DNA from: Rhizobium grahamii CCGE 502
Lineage (GTDB): Bacteria; Pseudomonadota; Alphaproteobacteria; Rhizobiales; Rhizobiaceae
NCBI RefSeq assembly: GCF_000298315.2
Contig: NZ_AEYE02000038.1
Span: 349,762-413,761 of the forward strand
DNA: 64,000 bases
Reading direction: 5' to 3'
Shown here: in pieces, positions 46,861 through 56,046 of the stretch
How the letters are laid out: each line of letters begins with the position of its first letter
Position numbering within the stretch: the stretch's first letter is position 1
The notes under the pieces: generated by a model
The model's database searches: none
Seen by the model: the letters and a program-made list of their open reading frames with translations, nothing else
Told to the model about the DNA's origin: nothing
Made by a program: the position numbers and the translations under genes

Positions 46861-48063
46861 TCAATGATTACGCGCTTGGAATAGCTCCCAACAGTAGCGG
46901 ATAGCCAGTTCCGTTGTCGGGATCAGCGTATTGTCAGAGACACCGAAGGTCGGCGTGTGGACGCCGGACTCGTTTCCCGGCTCCTTACTCCCGAACCAAA
47001 AATAGATGGAAGGCAAACAACTGGAATAAAAACCGAAATCGTCGCTACCAGAGCTCGCCGAGCCTTCGACATAGCGGTCCTCACCGTCCGTCTGCACGAC
47101 GACCTGCTTAAACAGCGCCACCATTGCGCTGTTGTTGACCACAGGAGGCTCGCCTGCATGCGAGCTGAACTCCGCCCGCCCCCGGTGCATCGCAGCGACT
47201 CCTTCAGCTATTTCGCCAACGCGCTGGACCAACAGCTTCCTTCTCTCAGGACTGCTTGTCCGGATCGTGCCTGTCATCGTGACCGAGGGGCAGATGATGT
47301 TCGTCGCTTCACCCCCGCGAATGGTCCCAATCGTGACGATGGCGCCATCATCGACCGGCATTTCCCGGGACACGACCTTCTGCACTTCATTGATAAAGGC
47401 TCCCGCGATGGCGATTGCATCGACGCCCAGATGAGGTTTGGCACCGTGTGCCATGGTCCCAGTGAATTCCAGCGAGAATTGGTCTGCCGATTTCGTTACA
47501 GCACCCGCGCGAGCGCCGTATGAGCCAACAGGAATGTCCGTGCGAACATGAAATCCGACCGCTGCGTCAAATCCATCAAGCAACTTTTCATCGACAACCG
47601 TCCTGCCGCCAAGCGGCTCTGCTTCTTCGGCTGGCTGGAAGAAGATCCGCAGCCTCCCTGAGAAGTTTTCACGCATGCGATGAAACGCAAGTGCCGTTCC
47701 TAAGGCGATCGAGCCGTGCATGTCATGACCGCACGCATGCATAACCCCTGGCACTTGCGACCTGTACGGCAGATCCTCGCGGGCCTCACGTATAGGAAGA
47801 GCATCAATATCGCCACGCAAAGCGATCGAACGGTTAGCCCCAGGGGCCATGCCCTGTATATCTACGTAGACCCCTGTCTTGTGAAAGGTTTGTGCGGACG
47901 TCAGCCCGAATTGGGAAAGCGCCTCAATAATCCGCTTTTGAGTTTTCCACTCGTTGTTGGACAGTTCAGGCTCTCGATGCATGGCATGCCGCATCGCAAC
48001 CACGGCTTGCCGCTCCGCATCGGAAAGTAAGTTGTTGGTACTTGCGTTCATTTTTGATCCCAA
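46861..48063 (-). CDS. M20-family amidohydrolase
   Basis: 400-residue metallo-aminoacylase of the M20/IAA-amino-acid hydrolase group, cleaving an N-acyl amino acid or amide. Visible: IALRGDIDALPI and VMHACGHDMHGSIALG (zinc ligands), FFQPAEEAEPLGG (catalytic Glu), lid domain GTMAHGAKPHLGVDAIAIAG and C-terminal HTPTFGVSDNTLIPT. The start could be at codon 5 (MNASTNN). First gene of the minus-strand unit with the eutB-like relic, racemase and M24 hydrolase; divergent from the dehydrogenase at 48589. Confidence 0.9.
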   Translation of the reverse strand: MGSKMNASTNNLLSDAERQAVVAMRHAMHREPELSNNEWKTQKRIIEALSQFGLTSAQTFHKTGVYVDIQGMAPGANRSIALRGDIDALPIREAREDLPYRSQVPGVMHACGHDMHGSIALGTALAFHRMRENFSGRLRIFFQPAEEAEPLGGRTVVDEKLLDGFDAAVGFHVRTDIPVGSYGARAGAVTKSADQFSLEFTGTMAHGAKPHLGVDAIAIAGAFINEVQKVVSREMPVDDGAIVTIGTIRGGEATNIICPSVTMTGTIRTSSPERRKLLVQRVGEIAEGVAAMHRGRAEFSSHAGEPPVVNNSAMVALFKQVVVQTDGEDRYVEGSASSGSDDFGFYSSCLPSIYFWFGSKEPGNESGVHTPTFGVSDNTLIPTTELAIRYCWELFQARNH

Positions 48064-48588
48064 ACCCGCCTGCCACCGTTATCAGGTGCCGACGCTAGCT
48101 GTTTATTTACGCCGAAATTTGTTGATATCTCCACTCACCATGCAGGGTTCCTGCGAAGGCGGATCAGTTGACCCTCCTCACATCTGCATCATTTCTGCTT
48201 ACCATTTCCGATCGGCCTTCCCTTGAGCGACCTCCCGCTGCTCTTCGAAAGAGAAAGGAGATGGTTCTGTCCGATCGCCACGAACGTTGGGCGGTGCACA
48301 TCCCGAATAACCACGCGTTTCGCGCCTGCCGAAGCGCTATCTCCAAGACCGACACTAATCCGTTGTGTGGAACTTTGCAACATTCGTCTCATCTGAGTTC
48401 ACTTGACTCATTTGCATCGTATTGCTTAGGTGGCGGCGCAATCCCGCGTCCGGGCTGTGTTTCGCAGAAATGATGTGAACAGGAGTGAGTTTTGAAGCGA
48501 TAGCCAGCCGGGAACGCCTAAACTAACGAGGCTTCCAACCCGACTTAAGTCGGCGTTAGCAAGCGAAATCAAGGAGGAGATTACCGTC
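48064..48588. other. Divergent regulatory region, no gene
   Basis: 525 bases between divergently transcribed M20 and dehydrogenase genes. A small GCAGG-N3-CCTGC inverted repeat occurs near 48141-48153 and AAGGAGGAG precedes the dehydrogenase ATG. No sigma-54 promoter was found; no gene supported. Confidence 0.4.
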
Positions 48589-49614
48589 ATGAAGGTTTTG
48601 TGCCTGTGGCATGCTACGGATAACGAACTGAGAAATATCAAGAGTGCGCTGCCCCAGGGGACCGAGGTTATAGCTCCGAAAGGGGAATACTTCTCCCGTT
48701 TTGAGGCCAGTTTTGCCGATCTCGCGCCGCATGCGGTAGACGCAGACGCATTTATCGGCTTTGCCCTTCCAAAGGGCATTCTTGAAATCGCAAAGAACCT
48801 TAAGTTCTTCTGCTGGCTCCACTCAGGCTGCGACGACCTCGATCATATCGGAGCTCTGTCACATTTTCGAGCTAACGATATCAAGCTCGCAAATATCCGA
48901 GGCGCTAACGCTATTGCGGTTGCCGAGCAAGCGATGATGTTCATCTTGTCGTTGGCAAAGAAGACGCTGTTCAAACACCAAGTAACCCTGGAAGGTCGGC
49001 GGCTCTTTCCTCTTTTCGCTGATGAGTACCGGTCAGCAATGCTCCACGGTCGGACCATCGGCATTGTTGGTGTCGGCAGCATCGGAAGCTATGTCGCCAA
49101 GCAGGCGAAGGGGTTTGATATGCGCGTTCTGGGCGTACGCCGCAACAGAGACCGCCCTGCAGAGCACGTCGACGAAATGTATGGCGCGGACCAACTGCAC
49201 TCCGTTCTTGGAAGGAGTGACTACGTCGTTCTGGCGACTCCCAACACTAGTGAGACAAGTCAATTCTTTGGCGAAGCCGAATTTGCCGCGATGAAGCCGG
49301 GCGCATTTCTCGTCAATGTTTCGCGCGGTAGCCTCATTCAAGAGCAGGCTCTTCACCAAGCGCTCACATCTGGTCATTTAAGGGGCTACGGTGCGGACAC
49401 ATGGAATCGCTACGAGTTTGGTCGAAGCTTCCCCGTGAGTTTCCTGCCTCGGCTTGAGGTGCACAAACTTCCCAATGTCGTGTGTTCCTACGACCAAGCT
49501 GCAAATGCAGACGACGTCCTGGAGCGGGATATCCGATGGGGATCCCAAAGTGTCGCGGATTTCGTAGCCGGCAATCCAATCACTCGTGAGGTCGATTTAA
49601 AGCTAGGCTATTAA
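48589..49614 (+). CDS. D-isomer-specific 2-hydroxyacid dehydrogenase
   Basis: 341-residue NAD(P)-dependent dehydrogenase. Nucleotide loop VGVGSIGSYVAKQAKGFDM at about 165-183, NVSRGSLIQEQAL with the active-site Arg, and C-terminal half NVVCSYDQAANADD. The usual catalytic His (SPHxxG) is not obvious: the aligned segment reads CSYDQA, so activity may be altered. AAGGAGG lies nine bases before ATG. It is the only plus-strand gene between two M20 hydrolases and is divergent from one of them. A 9-bp hairpin (49633-49654) follows its stop, without a T-run. Confidence 0.87.
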   Translation: MKVLCLWHATDNELRNIKSALPQGTEVIAPKGEYFSRFEASFADLAPHAVDADAFIGFALPKGILEIAKNLKFFCWLHSGCDDLDHIGALSHFRANDIKLANIRGANAIAVAEQAMMFILSLAKKTLFKHQVTLEGRRLFPLFADEYRSAMLHGRTIGIVGVGSIGSYVAKQAKGFDMRVLGVRRNRDRPAEHVDEMYGADQLHSVLGRSDYVVLATPNTSETSQFFGEAEFAAMKPGAFLVNVSRGSLIQEQALHQALTSGHLRGYGADTWNRYEFGRSFPVSFLPRLEVHKLPNVVCSYDQAANADDVLERDIRWGSQSVADFVAGNPITREVDLKLGY

Positions 49615-49960
49615 AGTAGCTCGATCCGTGAAGCCATCCGAAAAATCGGGTGGCCTCGATAAAAGAAAGTGTGGTAAGTTTCTGCCATCGCGATACGCAC
49701 CTTTGGCGCTGGTTGTGGCTGTCGCTGCCGCGCCGAAGCTTCTTAAATGGTGCCAGGAGGCCGCGTCGAGTGGCACTACATCTCCCCGGCAGGCCTATGC
49801 AGAACCGGTTTGTCGTGAGCTTTAACGGCAACTTCCGCTTCGGCGCCCGAAACGGCTCGAATTTCCCTCAAACCGTTGGAATTCTGCATTCCGGGAAAGT
49901 GGGACTTCGGATCGCATTTCGAGGTCTTCGAGGTTCCGGCCCATCAACCTTGCTCAGGTG

Positions 49961-51196
49961 TCAAGACAAATAGTCATATGCCGATAGGACGTGCGTCCGC
50001 ACCACATGCAGGTAGTCGTCAACCGACACGTTTTCATCGTGGGAAGCTATGCCGACGGGCGGTGGCCCGTAGATGTACGCGGGGACACCGCGGTATCGCC
50101 AAAGCCGTGCGTCTGTTCCGGCCAGACTGACAATCGGTGCCGGCTCGACGTTGGTCAATTGATTGGCATTGCGCCTCACCAATTCGGACAACTCGCCATT
50201 GGGATCGCAATAGGCCGGCGCTGTAAAGTGGTCCTCCACAAACGTTACTTGCGAGTAACGACCAGCGATGCGCTCGAGTTCTCTTATTATAGTACCTTTG
50301 TCAACGCCTGGTGGAATGCGAATATCAACTTCGAATTTGCAATGAGATGGTATCATATTGTTTTTGAGGCCGCCGGCTATTACGCCTATATTCACGGTGA
50401 CCTTGGGTACAATGTCTGCAGCGCCTTTACCCCATATCTGCTCGACGAAAGGTTCCCCCTTTATGATTGCTTCTTCGACCTCGCGCGGCGGGGACGCCGG
50501 TATCTCAGCTAAAGCCTCGAGATCTGCGATGACACGACTTGCCACCTTGATCGCACTTTCTGATTTGTGCGTGTAGGAGCCATGTGCGCCCGGCCTCCTC
50601 ACTTCGAAGGTTACCCACAGTAACCCCTTTTCCCCGAAGCGAATGGCATTCCTGCCGCTCGGTTCCCCACTAAGCATGCAGTCCCCGAGAACGACCGGAC
50701 AATTGTCTACGAGATATCGAGAACCCCAAGGTCCAAGCGTTTCCTCGTCAGACACACAGGTCAGCGTCAATCGCCCATTAAGCTTGTCGCGAATTCGATG
50801 CATATAGCGATATGTGAAGATCGAGGCGGCAGTGCCCGCCTTCATGTCGCAAGCGCCGCGACCGAAGATCTTCCCATCAACCATCTCCCCACCCCAGGGA
50901 TCTTTAGTCCAACCCACTGGATCGACGGGAAAGACGTCAACGTGGCCGTTAAGCACAAGGTGACGTAGAGGTTGCGCCGGAGAAAAACTGGCGACAATAT
51001 TGGGATACTCCTCTTTCGGCGCAACCACCTGGTATTCAAGCCCTTCAGCCTCCAGAAACGCGCAGACGTAACGTGCTGCCGCTTGGGTATTACCAGGTGG
51101 ATTTGGACTCTTTACGCGAATAAAACCTCGAAGAAATTCTACGATCTCTTCACGATCTCTTTCTATAGCTGCGAGCAATTGTTCCTTCTCACCCAA
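49961..51196 (-). CDS. M20-family deacylase (ArgE/DapE type)
   Basis: 411-residue zinc-dependent deacylase. Zinc ligands: LVLNGHVDVFPV (His), GRGACDMKAGTAA (Asp), SDEETLGPWGSRYL (Glu pair), SGEPSGRNA, and near the C-terminus VGIASHDENVSVDDYL (His). The acyl-amino-acid substrate is unknown. It is followed after about 340 noncoding bases by the convergent dehydrogenase, and preceded by the gamma-glutamyltransferase-like gene in the same direction with a 129-base gap. In a cluster with other amidases it probably removes an acyl group from an amino acid intermediate. Confidence 0.88.
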   Translation of the reverse strand: MGEKEQLLAAIERDREEIVEFLRGFIRVKSPNPPGNTQAAARYVCAFLEAEGLEYQVVAPKEEYPNIVASFSPAQPLRHLVLNGHVDVFPVDPVGWTKDPWGGEMVDGKIFGRGACDMKAGTAASIFTYRYMHRIRDKLNGRLTLTCVSDEETLGPWGSRYLVDNCPVVLGDCMLSGEPSGRNAIRFGEKGLLWVTFEVRRPGAHGSYTHKSESAIKVASRVIADLEALAEIPASPPREVEEAIIKGEPFVEQIWGKGAADIVPKVTVNIGVIAGGLKNNMIPSHCKFEVDIRIPPGVDKGTIIRELERIAGRYSQVTFVEDHFTAPAYCDPNGELSELVRRNANQLTNVEPAPIVSLAGTDARLWRYRGVPAYIYGPPPVGIASHDENVSVDDYLHVVRTHVLSAYDYLS

Positions 51197-51325
51197 CGCT
51201 TCTTCTCCTCCTACTGCAAATAATGTTAGGTTCTTGTCTCAAGTTAAGACCCTGTCGTCGACATTTCCCACCCGTGAAACATAGTTTGCATCTGGGAGGC
51301 CAATTTCTCGACGCGAGTGCGATCA

Positions 51326-52891
51326 CTAAAGTGCCCAGCCATCGCCGGAGGGATCGGTTGCGCTCCTATACCGGCCGGTGCTGGGCCGCTCAACGAGATT
51401 GACAATTCCGAGGTGGCGCTCGAGATCATAGTCTGCCAGCGCAAGCTTGAATCCGCGTTTCTCAAGGTGGTCTCGCGCTGTGTGGCAGAAGTCCCGATGA
51501 ACGCGTATGGTACCATCCTTGGGGAATAGTCTTGGTAGCGTCACGAGTCGTGCCATGTCGTGGCAGACGCGAAGCCCAAACTTTAGAAAAAGGAGATAGG
51601 TGAGCGCCCCGAGGATTCGCTCGCTACCCGCAGCGCCAATCGCTAGGCGTGCGCGTCCAGGTGTTTCCAGAATCAGCGGTGACATCTCGGTCACATCGTG
51701 GGTTTGTCCTTCAAATAACGCACGCGATTCCATCGCATAGCTATAGCCGAGGGCGGCTCCCCACCATGATTGCTTCGAGCCGAACCAAGGCCCAATCGAT
51801 GTTGTGAACGACATAATGTCCTCGCCACATGCGACCGCAAAGACATTCGTATTACTGTCATCAGTTTGAATGCTTGGATCTCCGAAATAGGTCTTATCGA
51901 GTTCCACCCATAGAGCATCAACTGATCCATTCATAAGGCGTACAACACGCTCGGCTATCACGCGAGCCTCCAGCTCGATGTCGATTTCAATGGAAGGCGA
52001 CATTACTTTGGGTTGAAGACTCCCGACAACGAACGGAATTCGGTCGAACAGTAATATTGTCGAAAGGACGTACGCCTCCATCGCCTGTGCAAAGTCGGCG
52101 AGCACTTCTAACTTGCGAAGCTCGGCTCCTATTGCAACACCGAGAAGCGTCCAGGTGCCCCAGGTCTCCAAGTTGCCGGTAGTCGATACTCGATCGGCTT
52201 CCCCGCTCGATCCAGCAATATTAAGGGTTCGAAGCGGTACCTCCTGGATCGGATTCCTGAGGCTCTCTCCCACTCGCCAAGGACCTGCGTCGCCGCTGCG
52301 CATGATCTGCCAGAATTGATCCTCATCGGTTGAGTCCGCAAGATTTCGAAGTAGCCGGGAGAGTGCCGGGTTGCGGACAAGTGCGCGGATACGCCCGGTG
52401 TCATCGATATATATCGACCGGAGATCGTGGCTCAAGTCTGGTGCTGATCTATTAACGGCTGTCGCCAAAGCCGGAGAAGGTGTGAATCCGTCTTGTGCCA
52501 CGGCGATTGCAGGCGCAAGCAAGTCGTGGAAAGACAATTTCAGTCGGCCGCTTTGTCGGAACCAAAACCAAGCGGAGATGTTGCCGGGGATCGGGATCGT
52601 GGAGCTTACATCCGAGCGGATGCGAGTAGCTGCCCCAACGCAGCCCGCCGTCCCGGCGATGGAGTAAATGCCTTGCATTCGACCAAATGGGCTGCAGTTC
52701 GCCGGGTCTGTTACCCAAGCGCACGCCAGTGCTGCAAGGTACATGTCGAACACGTTCCCCCCTTGTAGGCGTACGGCATTCGCCCCCGCCGTAGCAATTG
52801 GGTGGTTTGTCGAAATTCCAAAGTCTTTCCAGTCGTCGTCGCGACGCGCCGTGAAAATTGCGCTCTTTGACTGTTCCAACAGATCCTCCAC
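51326..52891 (-). CDS. Gamma-glutamyltransferase-family protein (divergent)
   Basis: 521 residues with the GGT fold: ISTNHPIATAGANAVRLQGG near the start and, in the small-subunit region, SNTNVFAVACGEDIMSFTTS, corresponding to the TTHxSVVD autocleavage/nucleophile site of GGT. The nucleophile position appears as Asn-Thr-Asn instead of Thr-Thr-His, so self-cleavage may be lost or displaced by one residue. No signal peptide is visible, unlike periplasmic GGTs. Homologues hydrolyse gamma-glutamyl amides or cephalosporin side chains. Its direction and spacing place it in the same transcription unit as the ArgE-like deacylase. Confidence 0.78.
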   Translation of the reverse strand: MEDLLEQSKSAIFTARRDDDWKDFGISTNHPIATAGANAVRLQGGNVFDMYLAALACAWVTDPANCSPFGRMQGIYSIAGTAGCVGAATRIRSDVSSTIPIPGNISAWFWFRQSGRLKLSFHDLLAPAIAVAQDGFTPSPALATAVNRSAPDLSHDLRSIYIDDTGRIRALVRNPALSRLLRNLADSTDEDQFWQIMRSGDAGPWRVGESLRNPIQEVPLRTLNIAGSSGEADRVSTTGNLETWGTWTLLGVAIGAELRKLEVLADFAQAMEAYVLSTILLFDRIPFVVGSLQPKVMSPSIEIDIELEARVIAERVVRLMNGSVDALWVELDKTYFGDPSIQTDDSNTNVFAVACGEDIMSFTTSIGPWFGSKQSWWGAALGYSYAMESRALFEGQTHDVTEMSPLILETPGRARLAIGAAGSERILGALTYLLFLKFGLRVCHDMARLVTLPRLFPKDGTIRVHRDFCHTARDHLEKRGFKLALADYDLERHLGIVNLVERPSTGRYRSATDPSGDGWAL

Positions 52892-52998
52892 CTGCGTAGT
52901 TCCTCCAAATCTGCACCGTTGCCTCGTTCAACTCTCAGAATGTTAGAGAGTAGCGAGCAGCAGAAACGCGTCTCGGCATCAGCGCCACTGACGCAAGA

Positions 52999-53910
52999 TC
53001 AGCCGACTTGCGGCGGCATCTCACCAACCGATAATGGCTCTTCGTAGTAGGGAAGTTTGGTCCTTCGGGGAGCCCATTCCTCGCGAGCAATCAGTCCATG
53101 AACGTGGTCCGCGATGGCCTCCATGGTGGTGATCCAAACGTCACCACGTATTTGCATTTCCTCGATCATTCTGCACATGGCTTCGGCGCGCGCCGGCCGG
53201 GCGGAAACCCAAGGGTGCCATACGGCTATCCACATTCCCCCGTATCTGTAGGCAGCCTCAAAATCGGCCATGAACGTTTTCGAGGCCTCCTGCGGTGACC
53301 GTATGGAGCGGACCGATCCGATTTCCGAGTTGTTCACGTACTGCGCCCAATCGTCCAAAGCCCCGCTCGATGGAAGTCCCAAAAGCTCACCATGGGAGGT
53401 TTGATAAAGGCTAGGCAAATCGTCATCCATTAAGGAAGAGTCGTATCGGAAATCTAGCTGCGCCAATATTGACGCGGAGTGACGAGAGAAGTGATAATTA
53501 GGCGCTCGGAAACCGCGAGGTTTCTTTCCCGTCATCTTCTCTATCACGTCGACGCCACGGACGATCCATTCAACTTCCGATTCCCGATCGGGCATGTGTC
53601 TCATGCTCTCATGTAAATAGCCGTGATGGGCTATCTCGTGGCCGTCCTTAAGTATTGCGTCAACCAAATGAGGATATCGTTCCATGCACCATGCAGGGTA
53701 GAAAAACGTCTGCTTCAGGCCGAAGTCGCGGTATATTCGCAGGAGCCGCGGCAAGGCGATTTCATCGTAACGCGCCCAGGAGGTGGCTGCCACCATGTCA
53801 GGCATCTTCTCACCGAATAAAAGGTGTAAGAAACTGTCTGTATCAATATCAAACGTGAACGCCACGGCGCATCGGGCGCCATTTGGCCAGGGGAGAGGAT
53901 TATCGATCAT
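52999..53910 (-). CDS. Polysaccharide deacetylase-fold hydrolase (PuuE-like)
   Basis: NodB-homology domain protein, 303 residues from the start at 53910 (MIDNPLPWPNGARCAVAFTF). Motif 1 is TFDIDTDS (metal Asp), motif 2 is GHEIAHHGYLHE (His ligands), and FRAPNYHFSRHS matches motif 3; the WIAVWHPWVSARPAR segment is shared with cytosolic PuuE-type allantoinases and peptidoglycan-deacetylase relatives that act on small amides. Without a signal peptide, a small-molecule amidase role suits the cluster better than cell-wall work. A longer start at 53961 is possible. Confidence 0.86.
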   Translation of the reverse strand: MIDNPLPWPNGARCAVAFTFDIDTDSFLHLLFGEKMPDMVAATSWARYDEIALPRLLRIYRDFGLKQTFFYPAWCMERYPHLVDAILKDGHEIAHHGYLHESMRHMPDRESEVEWIVRGVDVIEKMTGKKPRGFRAPNYHFSRHSASILAQLDFRYDSSLMDDDLPSLYQTSHGELLGLPSSGALDDWAQYVNNSEIGSVRSIRSPQEASKTFMADFEAAYRYGGMWIAVWHPWVSARPARAEAMCRMIEEMQIRGDVWITTMEAIADHVHGLIAREEWAPRRTKLPYYEEPLSVGEMPPQVG

Positions 53911-54141
53911 TAAGACTCGTTCCTCTTCGCGTATTTTCAAAGCCAATGCGGTCACCGTCATCGATGAGAATACTGCTGCTCAATCGTTGGGTCGCTCCCA
54001 GCTGCGGTCCGATGAAGATGCCGGACCAGGCTTCTTTCCTCATTTCGCAGCATAGTCTCCAAGACCTCGATGGCTCATCCGGTGACAGCTAGATACTTCA
54101 TTGGCTTCCATCAGAACTGCATCTGGTGCACAGCCGCAGCA

Positions 54142-54609
54142 TTATGCTTCGATGGGAATGGCGAAGCTCGCCTTCAAGCGATCCATAACCACCATCGTCT
54201 TGAATCCTTTAATGTCGTGGTTCTCATAGAAGAAGCGCCGAGTGAATTGCTCATAGTCTTCCATGTCTCTCGCAGTCACCACCAGCATGAAGTCGGCATC
54301 TCCGGTTACATAAAAGCCCATCATTACCTCCCGTGTGTTCCGTATGGCGGCCTTAAACCGGTCGACAATGTCTGCTCTTTCTCGTTCGAGGGATACCATG
54401 ACAATCATTGTGACATGTCGGCCGACCGCCTTAGGCGAGACGATCGAAACGTCACCCTCAATGACCCCCTCAGAGCGTAGTCGCCTCAAACGCCGCTGAC
54501 ATGCGGTCGGAGAAAGATGAACCACTCCCGCGAGTTCCTCAGAGGTTAAGCGATTGTTTTTTTGCATAGCCCGGAGAAGGGCGATGTCTGCCCGATCGAG
54601 TTCGACCAT
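54142..54609 (-). CDS. Lrp/AsnC-family transcriptional regulator
   Basis: 155-residue feast/famine regulator. HTH: DRADIALLRAMQKNNRLTSE then LSPTACQRRLRRLRSEGVIE; the RAM ligand domain follows (GFYVTGDADFMLVVTARDME, YEQFTRRFF). Lrp-type proteins bind amino acids and commonly control adjacent catabolic genes; an AsnC/Lrp member (DoeX) accompanies ectoine hydrolase genes elsewhere. Here it lies between the deacetylase-like gene and the intact M24 hydrolase, all on the minus strand, so it may sense an amino-acid intermediate of this cluster. Confidence 0.93.
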   Translation of the reverse strand: MVELDRADIALLRAMQKNNRLTSEELAGVVHLSPTACQRRLRRLRSEGVIEGDVSIVSPKAVGRHVTMIVMVSLERERADIVDRFKAAIRNTREVMMGFYVTGDADFMLVVTARDMEDYEQFTRRFFYENHDIKGFKTMVVMDRLKASFAIPIEA

Positions 54610-54780
54610 GGACTACTCCTCCAACGCCGACACATCCTGAAACCGCTCGAAAGGCCGACGCAAGGTCAAAACGACTCTCTCTCGTTCCGCATTGAGGCCG
54701 GCGCCACGATCTGATCCCGCCCTCACTCTTCGGTCGTCAATACGCGGCAGCGTCAAAGGATGGTGCACGACATCGCGCCT

Positions 54781-55959
54781 CTATTTGACGAAAAGTTTGC
54801 GCGGGGTCTTCGTCAGAGGTTCATAACCGGTGTCGGAGACCGCAAAGCTCTGCGTTATGGTAATGCCGACATTGTCGAGCCACAGGCCTGGCATCATGTG
54901 GAATACCATGCCGGGCTTGAGCACCGTTTCATCGCCCTTGCGAATGCTCGCAGTGCGTTCCCCGGATGCCGGGGGGAACCCGATGCCGGTCGGATAGCCA
55001 ATACGGGATTCTTTCTCAATTCCGTGGCGAGCAAGCGCCTTGCGGAAGTCACCGTCGACCTCCGAGCAGGTGCGACCGGGCCGAACGGCTTCGAGGCCGG
55101 CATTCAGGGCCTCGACCGCAATTTCCGACAGATTCACGAACGCGGGAGACGGCTGGCCGACAACGATCGTCCGCGCCAAGTTGACCTGGTAGCGGTGCCG
55201 GCATCCGTTCAGTTCCAGGTTGACAACAGTTGACTCCGGCAGGGGATCGTCCGTCCAGGCGGCGTGCGGCGCGATCGAGCGCTCGCCAATGCAAAGGTCG
55301 GGAGGGCAGCAAGGATAATCGCCGCCGAATTCAGGCGTGCCCGAAATCTGCTGATGGTAGATCGCAGCAGCTACATCACACTCGCGGACGCTGGCTTGCA
55401 CCATGTCGATCGCCCGCTTCATGGCGGCATCTGCAAGTTGGCCAGCCTGACGCATGATAGCAACTTCGGCCGGGCTTTTGACGAGGCGGATCCATCCAAC
55501 GAGGAGGTCGGCGTCGATGAACTCGGCATTGGGCAATGCGCGCGTCAGATCGGCATGGCCGCGCGCTGGATAGTAGTAGCCTCCCATTTCGACGCCGATC
55601 CGCGCCCTCTCGCCGCCGAGTTCCTTCACGATACCGGCCATAAAATCATAGGCGGACAGGGTTGCCGACTGAACGTAGGTGTCCGGATAAGCTCGAATGT
55701 TGTCCTCGGACAGATAGGTAGTCATGGACGCCGAGACGCGGTCCATGAAGCGGCCAATCCAAATCGGCTCTGCGTGATCTTGTGCAACAATCACCATTTG
55801 AGGCGTGTAAAAGGAATACGCGTTGTAGCCGGTAAGATAGTTCTGGTTCGGTGGTTCCGAGAGGAGCAGGATATCTATCCCCCTCCGCACCATCTGCTTT
55901 TTGACGGCGGCAAGACGAGTTTGGAACTCGCTGAGTTCAAAATGAATTTCTTTTATCAT
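54781..55959 (-). CDS. M24-family hydrolase (EutD/DoeA or Xaa-Pro peptidase type)
   Basis: 392-residue creatinase-fold protein, intact: creatinase N-domain (FELSEFQTRLAAVKKQMVRR; NYLTGYNAYSFYTPQM) and pita-bread domain (VKSPAEVAIMRQAGQLADAA; RIGYPTGIGFPPASGERTAS; KPGMVFHMMPGLWLDN). It is a paralogue of the interrupted gene at 44516-45712. This group includes ectoine hydrolase EutD/DoeA, which opens the pyrimidine ring, as well as dipeptidases. Few of the classic M24 metal ligands are obvious, as in DoeA/creatinase-like members. The ATG at 55959 is close to the paralogue's proposed start. Confidence 0.9.
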   Translation of the reverse strand: MIKEIHFELSEFQTRLAAVKKQMVRRGIDILLLSEPPNQNYLTGYNAYSFYTPQMVIVAQDHAEPIWIGRFMDRVSASMTTYLSEDNIRAYPDTYVQSATLSAYDFMAGIVKELGGERARIGVEMGGYYYPARGHADLTRALPNAEFIDADLLVGWIRLVKSPAEVAIMRQAGQLADAAMKRAIDMVQASVRECDVAAAIYHQQISGTPEFGGDYPCCPPDLCIGERSIAPHAAWTDDPLPESTVVNLELNGCRHRYQVNLARTIVVGQPSPAFVNLSEIAVEALNAGLEAVRPGRTCSEVDGDFRKALARHGIEKESRIGYPTGIGFPPASGERTASIRKGDETVLKPGMVFHMMPGLWLDNVGITITQSFAVSDTGYEPLTKTPRKLFVK

Positions 55960-56046
55960 GTTGTCTCCCTAAGGCGCTCCCTTGAGGGGCGGAGGCCTTG
56001 CTTCTGCGCGCGTTTAAAATGGGTAAGTGGTCGGCGGAGCGAACTA

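Noticed and set aside
49633-49654. 9-bp hairpin after the 48589-49614 dehydrogenase as a terminator
   Set aside because: Stem is good but no T-run follows on either strand, so intrinsic termination is not supported.
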